From Leptospira sp. WS39.C2 (GTDB lineage Bacteria; Spirochaetota; Leptospiria; Leptospirales; Leptospiraceae), in the NCBI RefSeq assembly GCF_040833965.1, contig NZ_CP162142.1, positions 682,001 through 746,000 on the forward strand: a stretch of 64,000 bases of DNA. The letters run 5' to 3'. The number at the start of each line of letters is the position of its first letter. Position 1 is the stretch's first letter. Shown in pieces: positions 1-8,984 of the stretch. The translations under genes were made by a program, and so were the position numbers. Below the pieces are notes generated by a model, which was not told the origin of the DNA, searched no databases, and saw only the letters and a program-made list of their open reading frames with translations.

Positions 1-39
1 TTACCAAAAAGGAGGAGGAGGTGGTGAATGATTGAATTT

Positions 40-1074
40 TTATCCTTTAAAAAGAAATCCTGCTAACGTTGCTATCACATAGATAATTAGTAAAAATACA
101 CCAAACGGACGTTTGATTTTGTCTTTGGAGAAAACAATCCCCAAACGAAATAAAACGAGAACTATGAGCATGGATGGGAAATAAAAACTGAAAAAACTCA
201 CAGGTGCTTCGAGTCCGTTCCTTGTCACTGCTGCAGCTGCACCCGAAACAAAAAGTACATTTAGGATATCTGCCCCAATGATATTTCCCACAGCAAGTTC
301 TGAGTGGCCACGCCTTGAGGCCTGGATGGCGGTTACGAGCTCTGGTAAACTTGTACCAAAAGCTACGAGTGTTGCCCCAATGATGGATTCAGGGATCGAT
401 AACCGAATGGCTGTTTCTTGGACAGAAGGGATAAGGACTTTGGAAGACAAAATGACAAGAGTGATCGCCGTAACAAGTTTTATGAAGATGATCCAAAAAG
501 GGGATTCGTCGTATTCTGTTGTGTCATCAATCCCTGCTTCTACTTCTCCAGGTTTGGACCTTGACCAACGGATGCTGAGATACACATAAACTGCAAGTAA
601 GATTAAAAATACAATCCCTGTCCCTTGGTCAATGCGACCACCGGTCGAAAAAACTGACGATAGATTTGACCAAGGTAGTGCTGCAAACACGAGTAAAAAT
701 CCGCTAAGGACTTGGATCCAACCTTGGCGGTTGACGAGGCGTTTGTCAATGTCAGGTGGGGAAATGAGGATGGCAATTCCTAGAATTAGGCCTGTATCAC
801 AAATGATGGAACCCACTGCGTTTCCAAGGGCGATACCAGGATTCCCTTCTAAGGCAGCAAGGACAGAGACAGATACTTCAGGAAGGGTAGTCCCTAAACT
901 AACAATGGTTGCCCCAATGATCATTTTAGGAACACCCCATCTCGTGGAAAGTGAAACAGCTTCATCTACTAAAACATCCGCGGCTTTTCCGAGGACAAGG
1001 ATGGAACCGATGATCACAAGGACAAGGATGGGTAAGGGAAGGGTTTGAAAAGTTGCAGTCAGAAATGCATCCAT
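40..1074 (-). CDS. Calcium/sodium antiporter (CaCA family, YrbG-like)
   Basis: Inner-membrane cation exchanger of 344 residues, expected to move Ca2+ against Na+. Two inverted alpha-repeats are visible, each with the family motif: GATIVSLGTTLPE near residue 53 and GATLVAFGTSLPE near residue 235. Each is followed by a GN-x-x-G segment (GNAVGSI, GNIIGAD). About ten hydrophobic segments flank an acidic loop near residues 175-190 (GEVEAGIDDTTEYDE). The length is normal for bacterial members. The ATG overlaps, on the opposite strand, the first possible ATG of the rightward gene at 1073, so the two genes are divergent. Ion specificity cannot be read from the sequence. Confidence 0.9.
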   Translation of the reverse strand: MDAFLTATFQTLPLPILVLVIIGSILVLGKAADVLVDEAVSLSTRWGVPKMIIGATIVSLGTTLPEVSVSVLAALEGNPGIALGNAVGSIICDTGLILGIAILISPPDIDKRLVNRQGWIQVLSGFLLVFAALPWSNLSSVFSTGGRIDQGTGIVFLILLAVYVYLSIRWSRSKPGEVEAGIDDTTEYDESPFWIIFIKLVTAITLVILSSKVLIPSVQETAIRLSIPESIIGATLVAFGTSLPELVTAIQASRRGHSELAVGNIIGADILNVLFVSGAAAAVTRNGLEAPVSFFSFYFPSMLIVLVLFRLGIVFSKDKIKRPFGVFLLIIYVIATLAGFLFKG

Positions 1075-1090
1075 GGATAAAGGTCAGAAT

Positions 1091-1714
1091 ATGGATTACT
1101 TACTTCGACTGCGACTCTTTCTTTGTTTCGGAACCCTCGGTTTTTTTTCTCCCACCTTCGGAGAACCACGAATGCCAAAAGAACCGAATTTACCATCGAT
1201 TCCCAATGAAGAATCCAAAGAACCTAGAAACGCACGAGGTGACAAAGATTCAGGTGACCCCAAGGCATTGAACTTAACCCTTTGTGATGGAAGGACGGTT
1301 CGAGGAGAATCAACTAGCGGCAGTCAGACGATGTTTTTTGAACACACAAAAGATGGGATTTTATACAAAAAAAAATTAACAATAGCAGAACTTGATTCGA
1401 TTAAAATTGATTCTTGGGAACTCAAATTAAAACGGGAAGAAAAAAAAGGCACCACTTATGAGGTGATTCCAAAAAAGATCCGCATCCGTACAAAAAATGG
1501 AGAAGTGTTTTATAAGGAAACAGGTGTTTCTGATTTAAAACTTTTGAACATCGAAATCAAAAATAATAATGGCGAAACCACTTTGTTTACGTATTGGGTT
1601 GATTTAAAATTTCCAGATGGGAAATGGTATTCTGGCCTACCAGCTACAAAATCAGATCCACTAACGAGAGAGGATTGTTTGAAAGATGTAGTACGTTTGA
1701 TTGAATGGGAATAG
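1091..1714 (+). CDS. Small secreted hypothetical protein
   Basis: About 207 residues, family not recognised. I chose the ATG at 1091 because AAAGG lies 8-12 bases upstream and the following residues form a signal-like segment (short Arg-containing N-terminus, then LFLCFGTLGFFSPTFG). The ATG at 1073 would overlap the divergent antiporter start. After a charged, Pro-rich linker (residues about 30-60) comes a mostly beta-looking domain starting LCDGRTVRGE, rich in Lys and Glu. Likely periplasmic or envelope-attached. A hairpin terminator follows at 1785, so it is probably monocistronic. Confidence 0.6.
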   Translation: MDYLLRLRLFLCFGTLGFFSPTFGEPRMPKEPNLPSIPNEESKEPRNARGDKDSGDPKALNLTLCDGRTVRGESTSGSQTMFFEHTKDGILYKKKLTIAELDSIKIDSWELKLKREEKKGTTYEVIPKKIRIRTKNGEVFYKETGVSDLKLLNIEIKNNNGETTLFTYWVDLKFPDGKWYSGLPATKSDPLTREDCLKDVVRLIEWE

Positions 1715-1784
1715 CCATCTAAAAAATCCAATCGAATCATTTTGAAGAAATATTGCGAATCGAAGGTAAAACTATCGAAGTTTG

Positions 1785-1821
1785 ATCTCCGTGCAGAATG
1801 CACTGCACGAGAGATTTTTTT
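1785..1821 (+). terminator. Rho-independent terminator
   Basis: Imperfect stem: TCTCCGTGCA pairs with TGCACGAGAGA (one bulge) around an 8-base loop, followed by a run of seven T (1815-1821). It lies 70 bases beyond the stop of the small secreted protein and is oriented for + strand transcripts. Confidence 0.7.
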
Positions 1822-1850
1822 ATAGATTTTGTTTCCTTGGCTTAATCTAC

Positions 1851-4127
1851 TTAGGACTCAATCACACAGTCAACGAAGTATGTCAAAATTCCTGTTTCTG
1901 ATTTTTCTTCCACTAAACCATGAATGTCTGTTTCAAAACCAGGAAACTTTGAGTTAAACTCACGTGCAAACTGTAGGTAACGAATGATCGTCGTATTAAA
2001 CTTTTCACCTGGGATGAGGAGTGGGATACCTGGAGGGTATGGCGTGAGGAGTACAGACGTAATCCTTCCTTCCAATTCATCAATCGGAACTCGTTCGATG
2101 TCACGGTGTGCCATTTTTGCAAAGGCTTCGGATGGTTTCATCGCAGGGATCATCGGACTCAAATACATCTCCGTTGTTAGGTGAGAAATGTTATTGGCTC
2201 TGTAAACTTCGTGCATGGATTGGCAAAGGTCTCGTAATCCAATCCGATCATATTTTGGATATGCAGTTGTAAACTTTGGCATCACTCGCCACAAAGGTTG
2301 GTTTGAATCATAATCGTCTTTGAACTGCTGTAATTCGGTGACCATTGTATTCCAACGACCTTTTGTAATTCCAATCGTAAACATGATAAAAAAACTATAA
2401 AGTCCTGTTTTTTCGACGATGATTCCGTGTTCGGCGAGGTACTTGGTGAGAATAAGGGCAGGGATTCCCCAATCAGCAAATTCTCCTTCCACACTCATAC
2501 CGGGTGTGATGACAGTGGCTTTGATTGGATCTAACATATTAAATCCTTCTGCTATGTCACCAAATCCATGCCAACGGTCATTGGCTTTTAGGATCCATTC
2601 ATCCCGTTCACCTGCACCTTCTTCGGCGAGGGCTTCCGGACCCCAAACACTGAACCACCAATCTTCTTCTAATTCCAAACCAACTTTGCGCATCGCTCGC
2701 CTGAAATCCAAAGCTTCTTCAATGGATTCTTCCACAAGGGCATTCCCACCAGGTGATTCCATCATCGCCGCAGCCACATCACAAGAGGCAATGATGGCAT
2801 ACTGTGGACTTGTACTTGTATGCATTAAAAATGCTTCGTTGAATAAATTTCGATCTAATGTTTCTTTTTCACTGTTTTGTACAAGGATCTGGCTTGCTTG
2901 TGATAATCCTGCAAGTAGTTTATGCGTGGACTGAGTGGCAAAGATCATACTTTCTTTCGGACGAGGTCTGTCAGAACCAATGGCATGCATACCCGTATAA
3001 AATCGGTGAAAGGATGCATGTGGTAACCATGCTTCATCAAAATGAAGGGTTGAAATTTTGCCATCTAACTCTGATTTAATGTCTTCGACATTGTATAAAA
3101 TACCATCATAAGTGCTTTGGGTGATAGTGAGAATCCTTGGATTCCCTTTCACCTCTTTCGCAAACGGATGTTCTGCGATCTTCTTTTTGATATTTTCCCA
3201 AGTGAATTCGGATTTAGGAATAGGGCCAATGATCCCAAAATGGTTTCGTGTTGGCATAAGGAAAACAGGAATGGCTCCTGTCATGGTAATGGCATGTAAA
3301 ATACTTTTATGGCAGTTGCGGTCAACGATCACAACGTCACCTGGGGCAACTGTACTATGCCAAACAATTTTATTCGAAGTAGAAGTCCCGTTTGTCACAA
3401 AGTACAAACTATCACATTGGAAAATCCGTGCGGCATTCCGTTCGCTGGCAGAAATAGGACCCGTGTGATCTAAGAGTTGTCCAAGTTCATCTACCGCATT
3501 ACAAACGTCAGCTCGTAACATATTCTCACCAAAAAATTGGTGGAACATTTGCCCCACAGGGCTTTTTAAAAAGGCAACACCACCAGAGTGACCTGGGCAG
3601 TGCCAACTATAACTTCCATCATGTGCATATTGGGTAAGGGCACGAAAGAACGGAGGAGGAAGGCTATCTAAATAGGATTTTACTTCTCTATGGATGGCTC
3701 GTGCCATAAACTCTGGTGTGTCTTCAAACATGTGAATGAAACCATGGAGTTCTTTTAAGATACTATTGGGGATGTGGCGACTCGTTCTTGTTTCGCCATA
3801 TAAAAAGAGTGGGATATCTGCGTTTCTATGTCGGACTTGGGTCACAAAATCTTTGAGTTGGCGAAGAGCATCTGGCACTTCACCTTCTGTTTCAGGAGTG
3901 AACTCTTCATCGTCGATCGATAGAATGAATCCACATGCCCGACTTTGCTGTTGTACAAAACTTGTGAGGTCTCCGTAACTGGTCACACCCAGAACTTCAA
4001 TCCCTTCACCTTCTAAGGCCTTTGCAATAGCTCGAATGCCAAGACCACTGGCATTTTCGGAACGAAAATCTTCATCAATGATGATGATAGGAAATTGTAC
4101 GATACCGTTTTGATACATCAACTCCAT
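1851..4127 (-). CDS. Pyridoxal-dependent arginine/lysine/ornithine decarboxylase (AdiA-like)
   Basis: 758-residue group III amino acid decarboxylase, a cytoplasmic PLP enzyme that makes a polyamine precursor (agmatine if the substrate is arginine). The N-terminal wing or receiver-like domain (residues 1-150) begins with the FPIIIIDEDFRSENA segment. The large PLP domain contains SWHCPGHSGG, HFDEAW and the Schiff-base motif STHKLLAGLSQAS with Lys403. A C-terminal domain completes the protein. The length and the HFDEAW/STHKLL wording resemble AdiA (about 756 residues) more than LdcI or SpeF, so arginine is the favoured substrate, by inference. It is 39 bases downstream of the 772-residue membrane protein gene on the same strand, so probably co-transcribed. 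Confidence 0.88.
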   Translation of the reverse strand: MELMYQNGIVQFPIIIIDEDFRSENASGLGIRAIAKALEGEGIEVLGVTSYGDLTSFVQQQSRACGFILSIDDEEFTPETEGEVPDALRQLKDFVTQVRHRNADIPLFLYGETRTSRHIPNSILKELHGFIHMFEDTPEFMARAIHREVKSYLDSLPPPFFRALTQYAHDGSYSWHCPGHSGGVAFLKSPVGQMFHQFFGENMLRADVCNAVDELGQLLDHTGPISASERNAARIFQCDSLYFVTNGTSTSNKIVWHSTVAPGDVVIVDRNCHKSILHAITMTGAIPVFLMPTRNHFGIIGPIPKSEFTWENIKKKIAEHPFAKEVKGNPRILTITQSTYDGILYNVEDIKSELDGKISTLHFDEAWLPHASFHRFYTGMHAIGSDRPRPKESMIFATQSTHKLLAGLSQASQILVQNSEKETLDRNLFNEAFLMHTSTSPQYAIIASCDVAAAMMESPGGNALVEESIEEALDFRRAMRKVGLELEEDWWFSVWGPEALAEEGAGERDEWILKANDRWHGFGDIAEGFNMLDPIKATVITPGMSVEGEFADWGIPALILTKYLAEHGIIVEKTGLYSFFIMFTIGITKGRWNTMVTELQQFKDDYDSNQPLWRVMPKFTTAYPKYDRIGLRDLCQSMHEVYRANNISHLTTEMYLSPMIPAMKPSEAFAKMAHRDIERVPIDELEGRITSVLLTPYPPGIPLLIPGEKFNTTIIRYLQFAREFNSKFPGFETDIHGLVEEKSETGILTYFVDCVIES

Positions 4128-4166
4128 AGGAGGAGTGACCCGTAGGGAATCAAATGATTTTAGTTT

Positions 4167-6485
4167 CTAAACACGTTTTTTCGGAAGGTATTTGTAATAC
4201 TCCATCTCAACTGTGTTGATGAGATAGGTGTAGTATTTGACTAATTTTTTATCGAACTTCTTTTTGTTCATTTCTTCGCGGTAAAAATCTGCCAATTGGC
4301 TGCGGAACAATGCAGACTTCATATCATTGCGGTTGATGAGAATGGTGTTCGGAAGGTCTCTCACTGCCACATCGTCTGGTATCAAAATTGTTGAAACAGA
4401 TTGTAGGACAGCATATTCGACAGTAGAAGCAACTTTGTCCTCGTCTTTTTCTTTGGCGAGAGTCATGTTGTTTCGTTTGATATTGTCCAAATTTTCATAG
4501 ATGCGGGATCGTAAGGACTTTGGATCTAAAACTTTGTCGGTGATTTTATTAAAACGTTTTGGGAATACAAAATTGTCTGCAGCTTTGTAAATATGAGAAA
4601 GTTTTTCATCTTTTTTACTTGATTCTTGTTCTTCTTCATAACTTGGAGTGGACCCCGAAGAGTAACTTGGTTTCCCCCAATCTCCAACACCAGAAAATTT
4701 CCCTGAGTTTTTAATGTCCTCGCGAATTTCATCTGTTGTTTTTTCTCTAAAATAAATGGCAGCCAGAAATCCAAGAACCACAGAAAAAGGAACACCAAAA
4801 AAGATTGGCATCGCGGAACGTAAGTAATACGCACCTGTAATAAAAATCATGGTACTCACAACAAAAGTTAAAATCCCAGGAATCACATTAAAACGAGATC
4901 TGATTTCATTAGACCTTTCTTTTTCTAATTCCTCAACTTCCATGTTTTTAACATCTGCATTGAGTTTTGCGATTAACTCTGGTTTGAGTTTGCTATTGAG
5001 TCCTGGGTGTTTTGGATTTGAAAGTTTATGATTAATGATTTTGGCATAACCTAACTGTTTTTTGTATTCCGGGTTAGTTCTCCCTTCAAACGCAAGTTTG
5101 TGGATGACGGCAGCCATATAACCATGGTCTACAACATAGTATACCGTACGACCATCAGGAGTTTTTTCTTCATAGTAAGAGTGTTCCGAAAATACATCGT
5201 CTTTCAGGCGTTTGATGTATTCTGATACTTTTTCTGGATCGGTAATTCCCGCATTAGCCACTTCTTCTTCAAAGTTAATTCGCAGAAGTGTATTATGGTT
5301 TTTTGTATGTTCTGGAATTTTACTGATAACGGCATTTTTGACAGTTCCATAAATGCTATCATCCTTTCTTGTTAATACAGATCCCTTTTCTTCCGAAAGG
5401 CGTTTTAAAATTTTAACACTTAGGTCAATGGTTTCTTTGATAGAAAGTGCACGGTTGTTTTTTTCCACTGGAAAAGGAAAGTTTTCGATGATGGATAAAA
5501 ACTTTTTCACTTCTTCTTCAGGATTCATTTTTGCTTCCAAAGAAGAAAATTTAGGAGTCGATGAATACTCGCTAAATTGTGCCAAAAAGGATTCGTATTT
5601 TGCATCCTTTGCTAATTTTGTAAGTTGTTCTTTTGTAAAATGTTCCAAACCATTTAAATGGGCTAGGATTTGATTTACCACTTCTGGTAGTCGTTTGAAA
5701 CTTCCATCAGGTAAAATATTCAATTCATCAATGACAATATGATAATCTGTTAATATTGAAAGAGCAAGGTTTTGTTCTCTTGCAAATAATGTGAAATCTT
5801 GTAAAAAATCAGGCATTGGAATATAAGGTAAGTTTCCAAAACCTTTGCGAACAAGTGAGGAAATTTCAGCTTCTAAAGAACCTAACTTGGGATAAAGCCA
5901 AGTATTACCATCTTTGTTTTTTTGTAATAGGAGAGAACCTGGATTATCTTCGTCCCAGTTCCTTCCTTTTTTTGCTCGGTTGTCTAGTAATACTTTGATG
6001 AGGTCCTGTGAAAAACGAAAACAAGCTTGTCTATAAGGTTGGGTGTCCGTCTTATTCTCGTTTTGCGGTGCAATTAAGGCAATTTTGGAAGAAATTTTAC
6101 TGCCATTCCGAATGAGATAAGGGTATGCATAAGCGGCCCTGTTTTGGCCACGGTGGTCAATGTCTAAAATTTGACGGAGAGCATGGTGGATGGAGTTTTC
6201 CGATCTACCTTGGGCACCCAAATTCGTATACTTCCCGAGTGCTTCTGGCAGTTTGTCTACCGTCATTAAGTAAGATGCGTGTTTTTCTTTACTGCCATGT
6301 TTTTCAACACGTTTGTGCCAGTCTTTTAATTCATCTAAAATGCATCGTGCAGTGGGAGTTAGGCTACCAACTGAGTCTGATAAAAAAATATAAGATTGAG
6401 CAGATGGTCTTTCTGAAGTATTTTCCTCTTTAGGTGAGGGATTCACTAAGACTGTGTCTGATAAATCGATACTATCTTCACTCAT
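4167..6485 (-). CDS. Large hypothetical membrane protein, lineage-specific
   Basis: 772 residues, no family recognised. Residues about 1-500 are hydrophilic, helical and charged, without recognisable motifs. Two membrane segments follow near residues 550-595 (IPGILTFVVSTMIFITGAY and a second starting FGVPFSVVLGFLAAIYF). A Ser/Gly/Glu-rich linker (SYSSGSTPSYEEEQESS) and a basic C-terminal region come last. With no signal peptide and only two close segments, both large parts probably face the cytoplasm. The ATG overlaps the stop of the upstream aminotransferase by 4 bases, so the genes are translationally coupled. The decarboxylase gene follows 39 bases later. Confidence 0.75.
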   Translation of the reverse strand: MSEDSIDLSDTVLVNPSPKEENTSERPSAQSYIFLSDSVGSLTPTARCILDELKDWHKRVEKHGSKEKHASYLMTVDKLPEALGKYTNLGAQGRSENSIHHALRQILDIDHRGQNRAAYAYPYLIRNGSKISSKIALIAPQNENKTDTQPYRQACFRFSQDLIKVLLDNRAKKGRNWDEDNPGSLLLQKNKDGNTWLYPKLGSLEAEISSLVRKGFGNLPYIPMPDFLQDFTLFAREQNLALSILTDYHIVIDELNILPDGSFKRLPEVVNQILAHLNGLEHFTKEQLTKLAKDAKYESFLAQFSEYSSTPKFSSLEAKMNPEEEVKKFLSIIENFPFPVEKNNRALSIKETIDLSVKILKRLSEEKGSVLTRKDDSIYGTVKNAVISKIPEHTKNHNTLLRINFEEEVANAGITDPEKVSEYIKRLKDDVFSEHSYYEEKTPDGRTVYYVVDHGYMAAVIHKLAFEGRTNPEYKKQLGYAKIINHKLSNPKHPGLNSKLKPELIAKLNADVKNMEVEELEKERSNEIRSRFNVIPGILTFVVSTMIFITGAYYLRSAMPIFFGVPFSVVLGFLAAIYFREKTTDEIREDIKNSGKFSGVGDWGKPSYSSGSTPSYEEEQESSKKDEKLSHIYKAADNFVFPKRFNKITDKVLDPKSLRSRIYENLDNIKRNNMTLAKEKDEDKVASTVEYAVLQSVSTILIPDDVAVRDLPNTILINRNDMKSALFRSQLADFYREEMNKKKFDKKLVKYYTYLINTVEMEYYKYLPKKRV

Positions 6486-7756
6486 TTGGATTTCGCCTGG
6501 TGAGAGGCCACAATTTCTGCAAGGATTTGGGCTCCCCTGGCTAATTCTTCTTCCTTACGGCAATATGTCAAACGTATGCATTCTTTAGTATGCGAAAAAT
6601 CAGTGTTTAAACCTGGAAAGAAATAATGTCCAGAAACGATGAAGAGCCATTTATCTTTACAAAGGTGATACAGCTCCTGGTTCGAAATTGTGAGGGATGG
6701 AAACCGTATCCAAAGGAAAAAACCACCCATAGGATCGTGGATTTCATAATCCACACCCATTTTTTGAAACTCTGTAGTGAATAATTCTAAAGCGAGTTTT
6801 AATTTGGATTCATAATACGGCCGTAAGATGTTTTTCGATAATTTGGGTAAGGTATTTTGTTGGAATAACATCTCCATCATATAAACACCTAAGTTTCCAA
6901 CTGCAAGGTTTGACACGGCTGCAAAGGATGATAATGTTTCAATTGTCTCGGGATCGGAAACAACAATCCCAAACCTAACCCCAGGCAATCCTATTTTAGA
7001 AAAACTAAGTGACAAAGTTCGACCTTCTTTGAATAGGACGGGCTCACCTTCGCCTATTAAATTGGGGAATGGGTTTCCATAAGCAAGATCGATGAGCATA
7101 GGTATGTTCTGTTGTTTTGTTTTTTCTTCCATCCATTCCAAATCAGAAAGAGAAAGGACATTCCCAGTTGGATTGGTTGGCCGAGATAAGGCGATCACTC
7201 CCACATCAGTTAGGTTAAAGTTTGATTTGTCCAATTCATACCGGAAAGAATTTTTCCCCGTTTTCACAACGTTTGGTGGAGTCGCATAAAAAACATCATC
7301 CGTTATAGATTGATCCGCATAACCAATGTATTCTGGTACAATAGGTAAAAGTATTTTTTTAAAACTCCCATTTGACATAGCACCTGAATGGAGATTCAGA
7401 AGGAAGGAATAGGCATTTTGGCTGCCATTAAAAAAGGCGATGTTTTCTTTTTTTAGATCCGCATGAAAGAACGGAGAGAGATAGTCTGCGGCTAATGTTC
7501 GGAACGAATCATTCCCGATGGGAGCTTGGTAGTCTCCGAGGAGGGAACGAAGTGTGGAATCTTTTGTAAGATTTCCAAAGGTTTCATGGAAAATGGACTC
7601 AGCTTCGGGAATATGGGCTGGGTTTCCTCCACCTAGTAAGATTTCATTAGGATGGCCTGTGGCTTTGCCTAGATCCTCCATGAGAGATCGAATCCCTTGG
7701 TTGTTGCGGAGTCGGTTGGCCCACAAAGAGTAAATTTGGTCCATTGTTTCGGTCAT
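6482..7756 (-). CDS. avtA: Valine--pyruvate aminotransferase (AvtA-like)
   Basis: Fold-type I aminotransferase, about 424 residues, PLP-dependent and cytoplasmic. AvtA interconverts valine/2-oxoisovalerate and alanine/pyruvate. The N-terminus (GIRSLMEDLGKA, then LLGGGNPAHIPE) is characteristic of AvtA. The substrate-binding SRPTNPTGNVL and the Schiff-base region LSFSKIGLPGVRFG with its Lys are present. An in-frame TTG at 7786 gives a 10-residue longer protein; I prefer ATG 7756 because family similarity begins after it, but a GGAAAA upstream of the TTG leaves this open. It is first in a leftward three-gene unit. Confidence 0.85.
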   Translation of the reverse strand: MTETMDQIYSLWANRLRNNQGIRSLMEDLGKATGHPNEILLGGGNPAHIPEAESIFHETFGNLTKDSTLRSLLGDYQAPIGNDSFRTLAADYLSPFFHADLKKENIAFFNGSQNAYSFLLNLHSGAMSNGSFKKILLPIVPEYIGYADQSITDDVFYATPPNVVKTGKNSFRYELDKSNFNLTDVGVIALSRPTNPTGNVLSLSDLEWMEEKTKQQNIPMLIDLAYGNPFPNLIGEGEPVLFKEGRTLSLSFSKIGLPGVRFGIVVSDPETIETLSSFAAVSNLAVGNLGVYMMEMLFQQNTLPKLSKNILRPYYESKLKLALELFTTEFQKMGVDYEIHDPMGGFFLWIRFPSLTISNQELYHLCKDKWLFIVSGHYFFPGLNTDFSHTKECIRLTYCRKEEELARGAQILAEIVASHQAKSK

Positions 7757-7830
7757 TTTTTGGAAACTTCGTCTACTCAGAACCAATTTTCCAAGGTTTT
7801 TATAAAATTATGTTCGCATTTCGAAAAATG

Positions 7831-7871
7831 AAGTGACATAATTCGTAAATCGAGTATTTAAGTGACATAAT
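7831..7871 (+). repeat. Direct repeat AAGTGACATAAT x2 upstream of DegT-family gene
   Basis: The 12-mer AAGTGACATAAT occurs at 7831-7842 and exactly again at 7860-7871, 29 bases apart (start to start), just before the ribosome site of the gene at 7890. Another AAGTGACATAAT ends the GC-rich intergenic element near 20932, and AAGTGACATAAA precedes the histidine kinase gene (minus strand, near 33850). The embedded CATAAT is one base from a -10 box, but no good -35 lies 17 bases upstream of either copy. Confidence 0.6.
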
Positions 7872-7889
7872 AAAGAGGAGTGCTGTTGG

Positions 7890-8984
7890 ATGAGCACCGA
7901 AACAATACAAAGACCGATTCGAAAAGAAAAAAACATCGAATTCTTCAAACCGACCCTTTCTAGAGAAGATCTGAAGGGTGTTTTAGAATGTCTTGTGGAA
8001 GAACATCTTTCCACAGGAGAAATTGTAGAACGTTTTGAAAAAACGTTTTGCCATACATTCAAAATCAAATATGCTGTTTCCTCAAATTCCCTAACTTCTG
8101 CATATCACCTCGCACTGCTTGCGTTAGGTGTAAAAGCGGGAGACTCTGTTCTGTTATCCAGTTATACGCCGATCTCTGCGTTAGATGCAATTTTTTTAAT
8201 CCAAGCAAAACCAGTGATCGTGGATTTAAAACGAAATTCCTTTCACCCATGCCCTGAAGAGTTTTTACGTAAAAAAAATGAATCAGGTGCTAAGTTTGCT
8301 TTGTTTGATCATAGTTTTGGTTCCCTCATTCGATTGAGTGATTATTCAATCGAAGGATTGGAAGTGATTGAGGACTTCACGGAAGCCATTGGTGCCACTT
8401 CAGAATCCATCACCGTAGGTAAACAATCCAAAATTGCTATTTGTGGACTCAGTGCTGAAAACATCATTACCACTGGAAACGGTGCGATGATCATTACTGC
8501 AGAAAGTAATTTAGCAAATATTTTGAAATCATATAAGTCTGGAACTTCCGCTAAACGGAACTTTGGCGAACCAAAATATGATTATAATTTAGTAGATTAC
8601 CAAGCTGCTCTTGGAATTGAACAATTATCTAAACTTGGTGTGATTTTAGAACGAAAGAAAAAAATTGCATCTGCTTATTTGCAAGCTGTTCAAAACTCAA
8701 GACTCGAAACATACTTCCAAAATCCAAACGAAGATACGTTTCAAAGATTTCCGATTGTTGTCTCTGGACAAAACTATGAAGAAATTCAAAGATACTTCAA
8801 ATCAATTCATATTGGAACCCAAAGGACCGTGGAAGAACCTCTCCACCGTGTTTTGGAAGAAAACCACTTAGAATACCCAAATGCAGAAAGGTTATTCCAA
8901 AGAGGGCATTGTATTCCGATTTACCCAAACCTTACAAAAGATAATGTGCAAAGGATTGCGACTGCTATCCGACGTATCTATTGA
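7890..8984 (+). CDS. DegT/DnrJ/EryC1/StrS-family protein lacking the PLP lysine
   Basis: 364 residues with the fold of sugar aminotransferases. The SSNSLTSAYHLALLALGVKAGD segment (residues 64-85, split here for length as SSNSLTSAYH and LALLALGVKAGD) and the PLP-contacting EDFTEAIGA (Asp162) match the family. Normally a Lys sits just before the TTGEGG motif (as in FSFHxxKNxTTGEGG). Here the segment at 184-198 reads ICGLSAENIITTGNG, with Glu190/Asn191 instead of Lys. The protein may therefore be non-aminating, or a binding or regulatory homologue. AGAGGAG lies 9-14 bases before the ATG. The next gene starts immediately after this stop, so the two form an operon. Confidence 0.8.
   Translation: MSTETIQRPIRKEKNIEFFKPTLSREDLKGVLECLVEEHLSTGEIVERFEKTFCHTFKIKYAVSSNSLTSAYHLALLALGVKAGDSVLLSSYTPISALDAIFLIQAKPVIVDLKRNSFHPCPEEFLRKKNESGAKFALFDHSFGSLIRLSDYSIEGLEVIEDFTEAIGATSESITVGKQSKIAICGLSAENIITTGNGAMIITAESNLANILKSYKSGTSAKRNFGEPKYDYNLVDYQAALGIEQLSKLGVILERKKKIASAYLQAVQNSRLETYFQNPNEDTFQRFPIVVSGQNYEEIQRYFKSIHIGTQRTVEEPLHRVLEENHLEYPNAERLFQRGHCIPIYPNLTKDNVQRIATAIRRIY

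Noticed and set aside
1..39. A Pro-rich coding end on the minus strand (HSPPPPPFW then stop)
   Set aside because: That frame is just the continuation past the antiporter stop at 40-42; there is no start.
632..1048. Open frame opposite the Ca2+/Na+ antiporter
   Set aside because: Antisense to conserved alpha-repeat motifs; low-complexity composition and no ribosome site.
7831..7871. Integration (att) site or transposon ends
   Set aside because: The 12-mers are direct repeats only 29 bases apart with no recombinase nearby.
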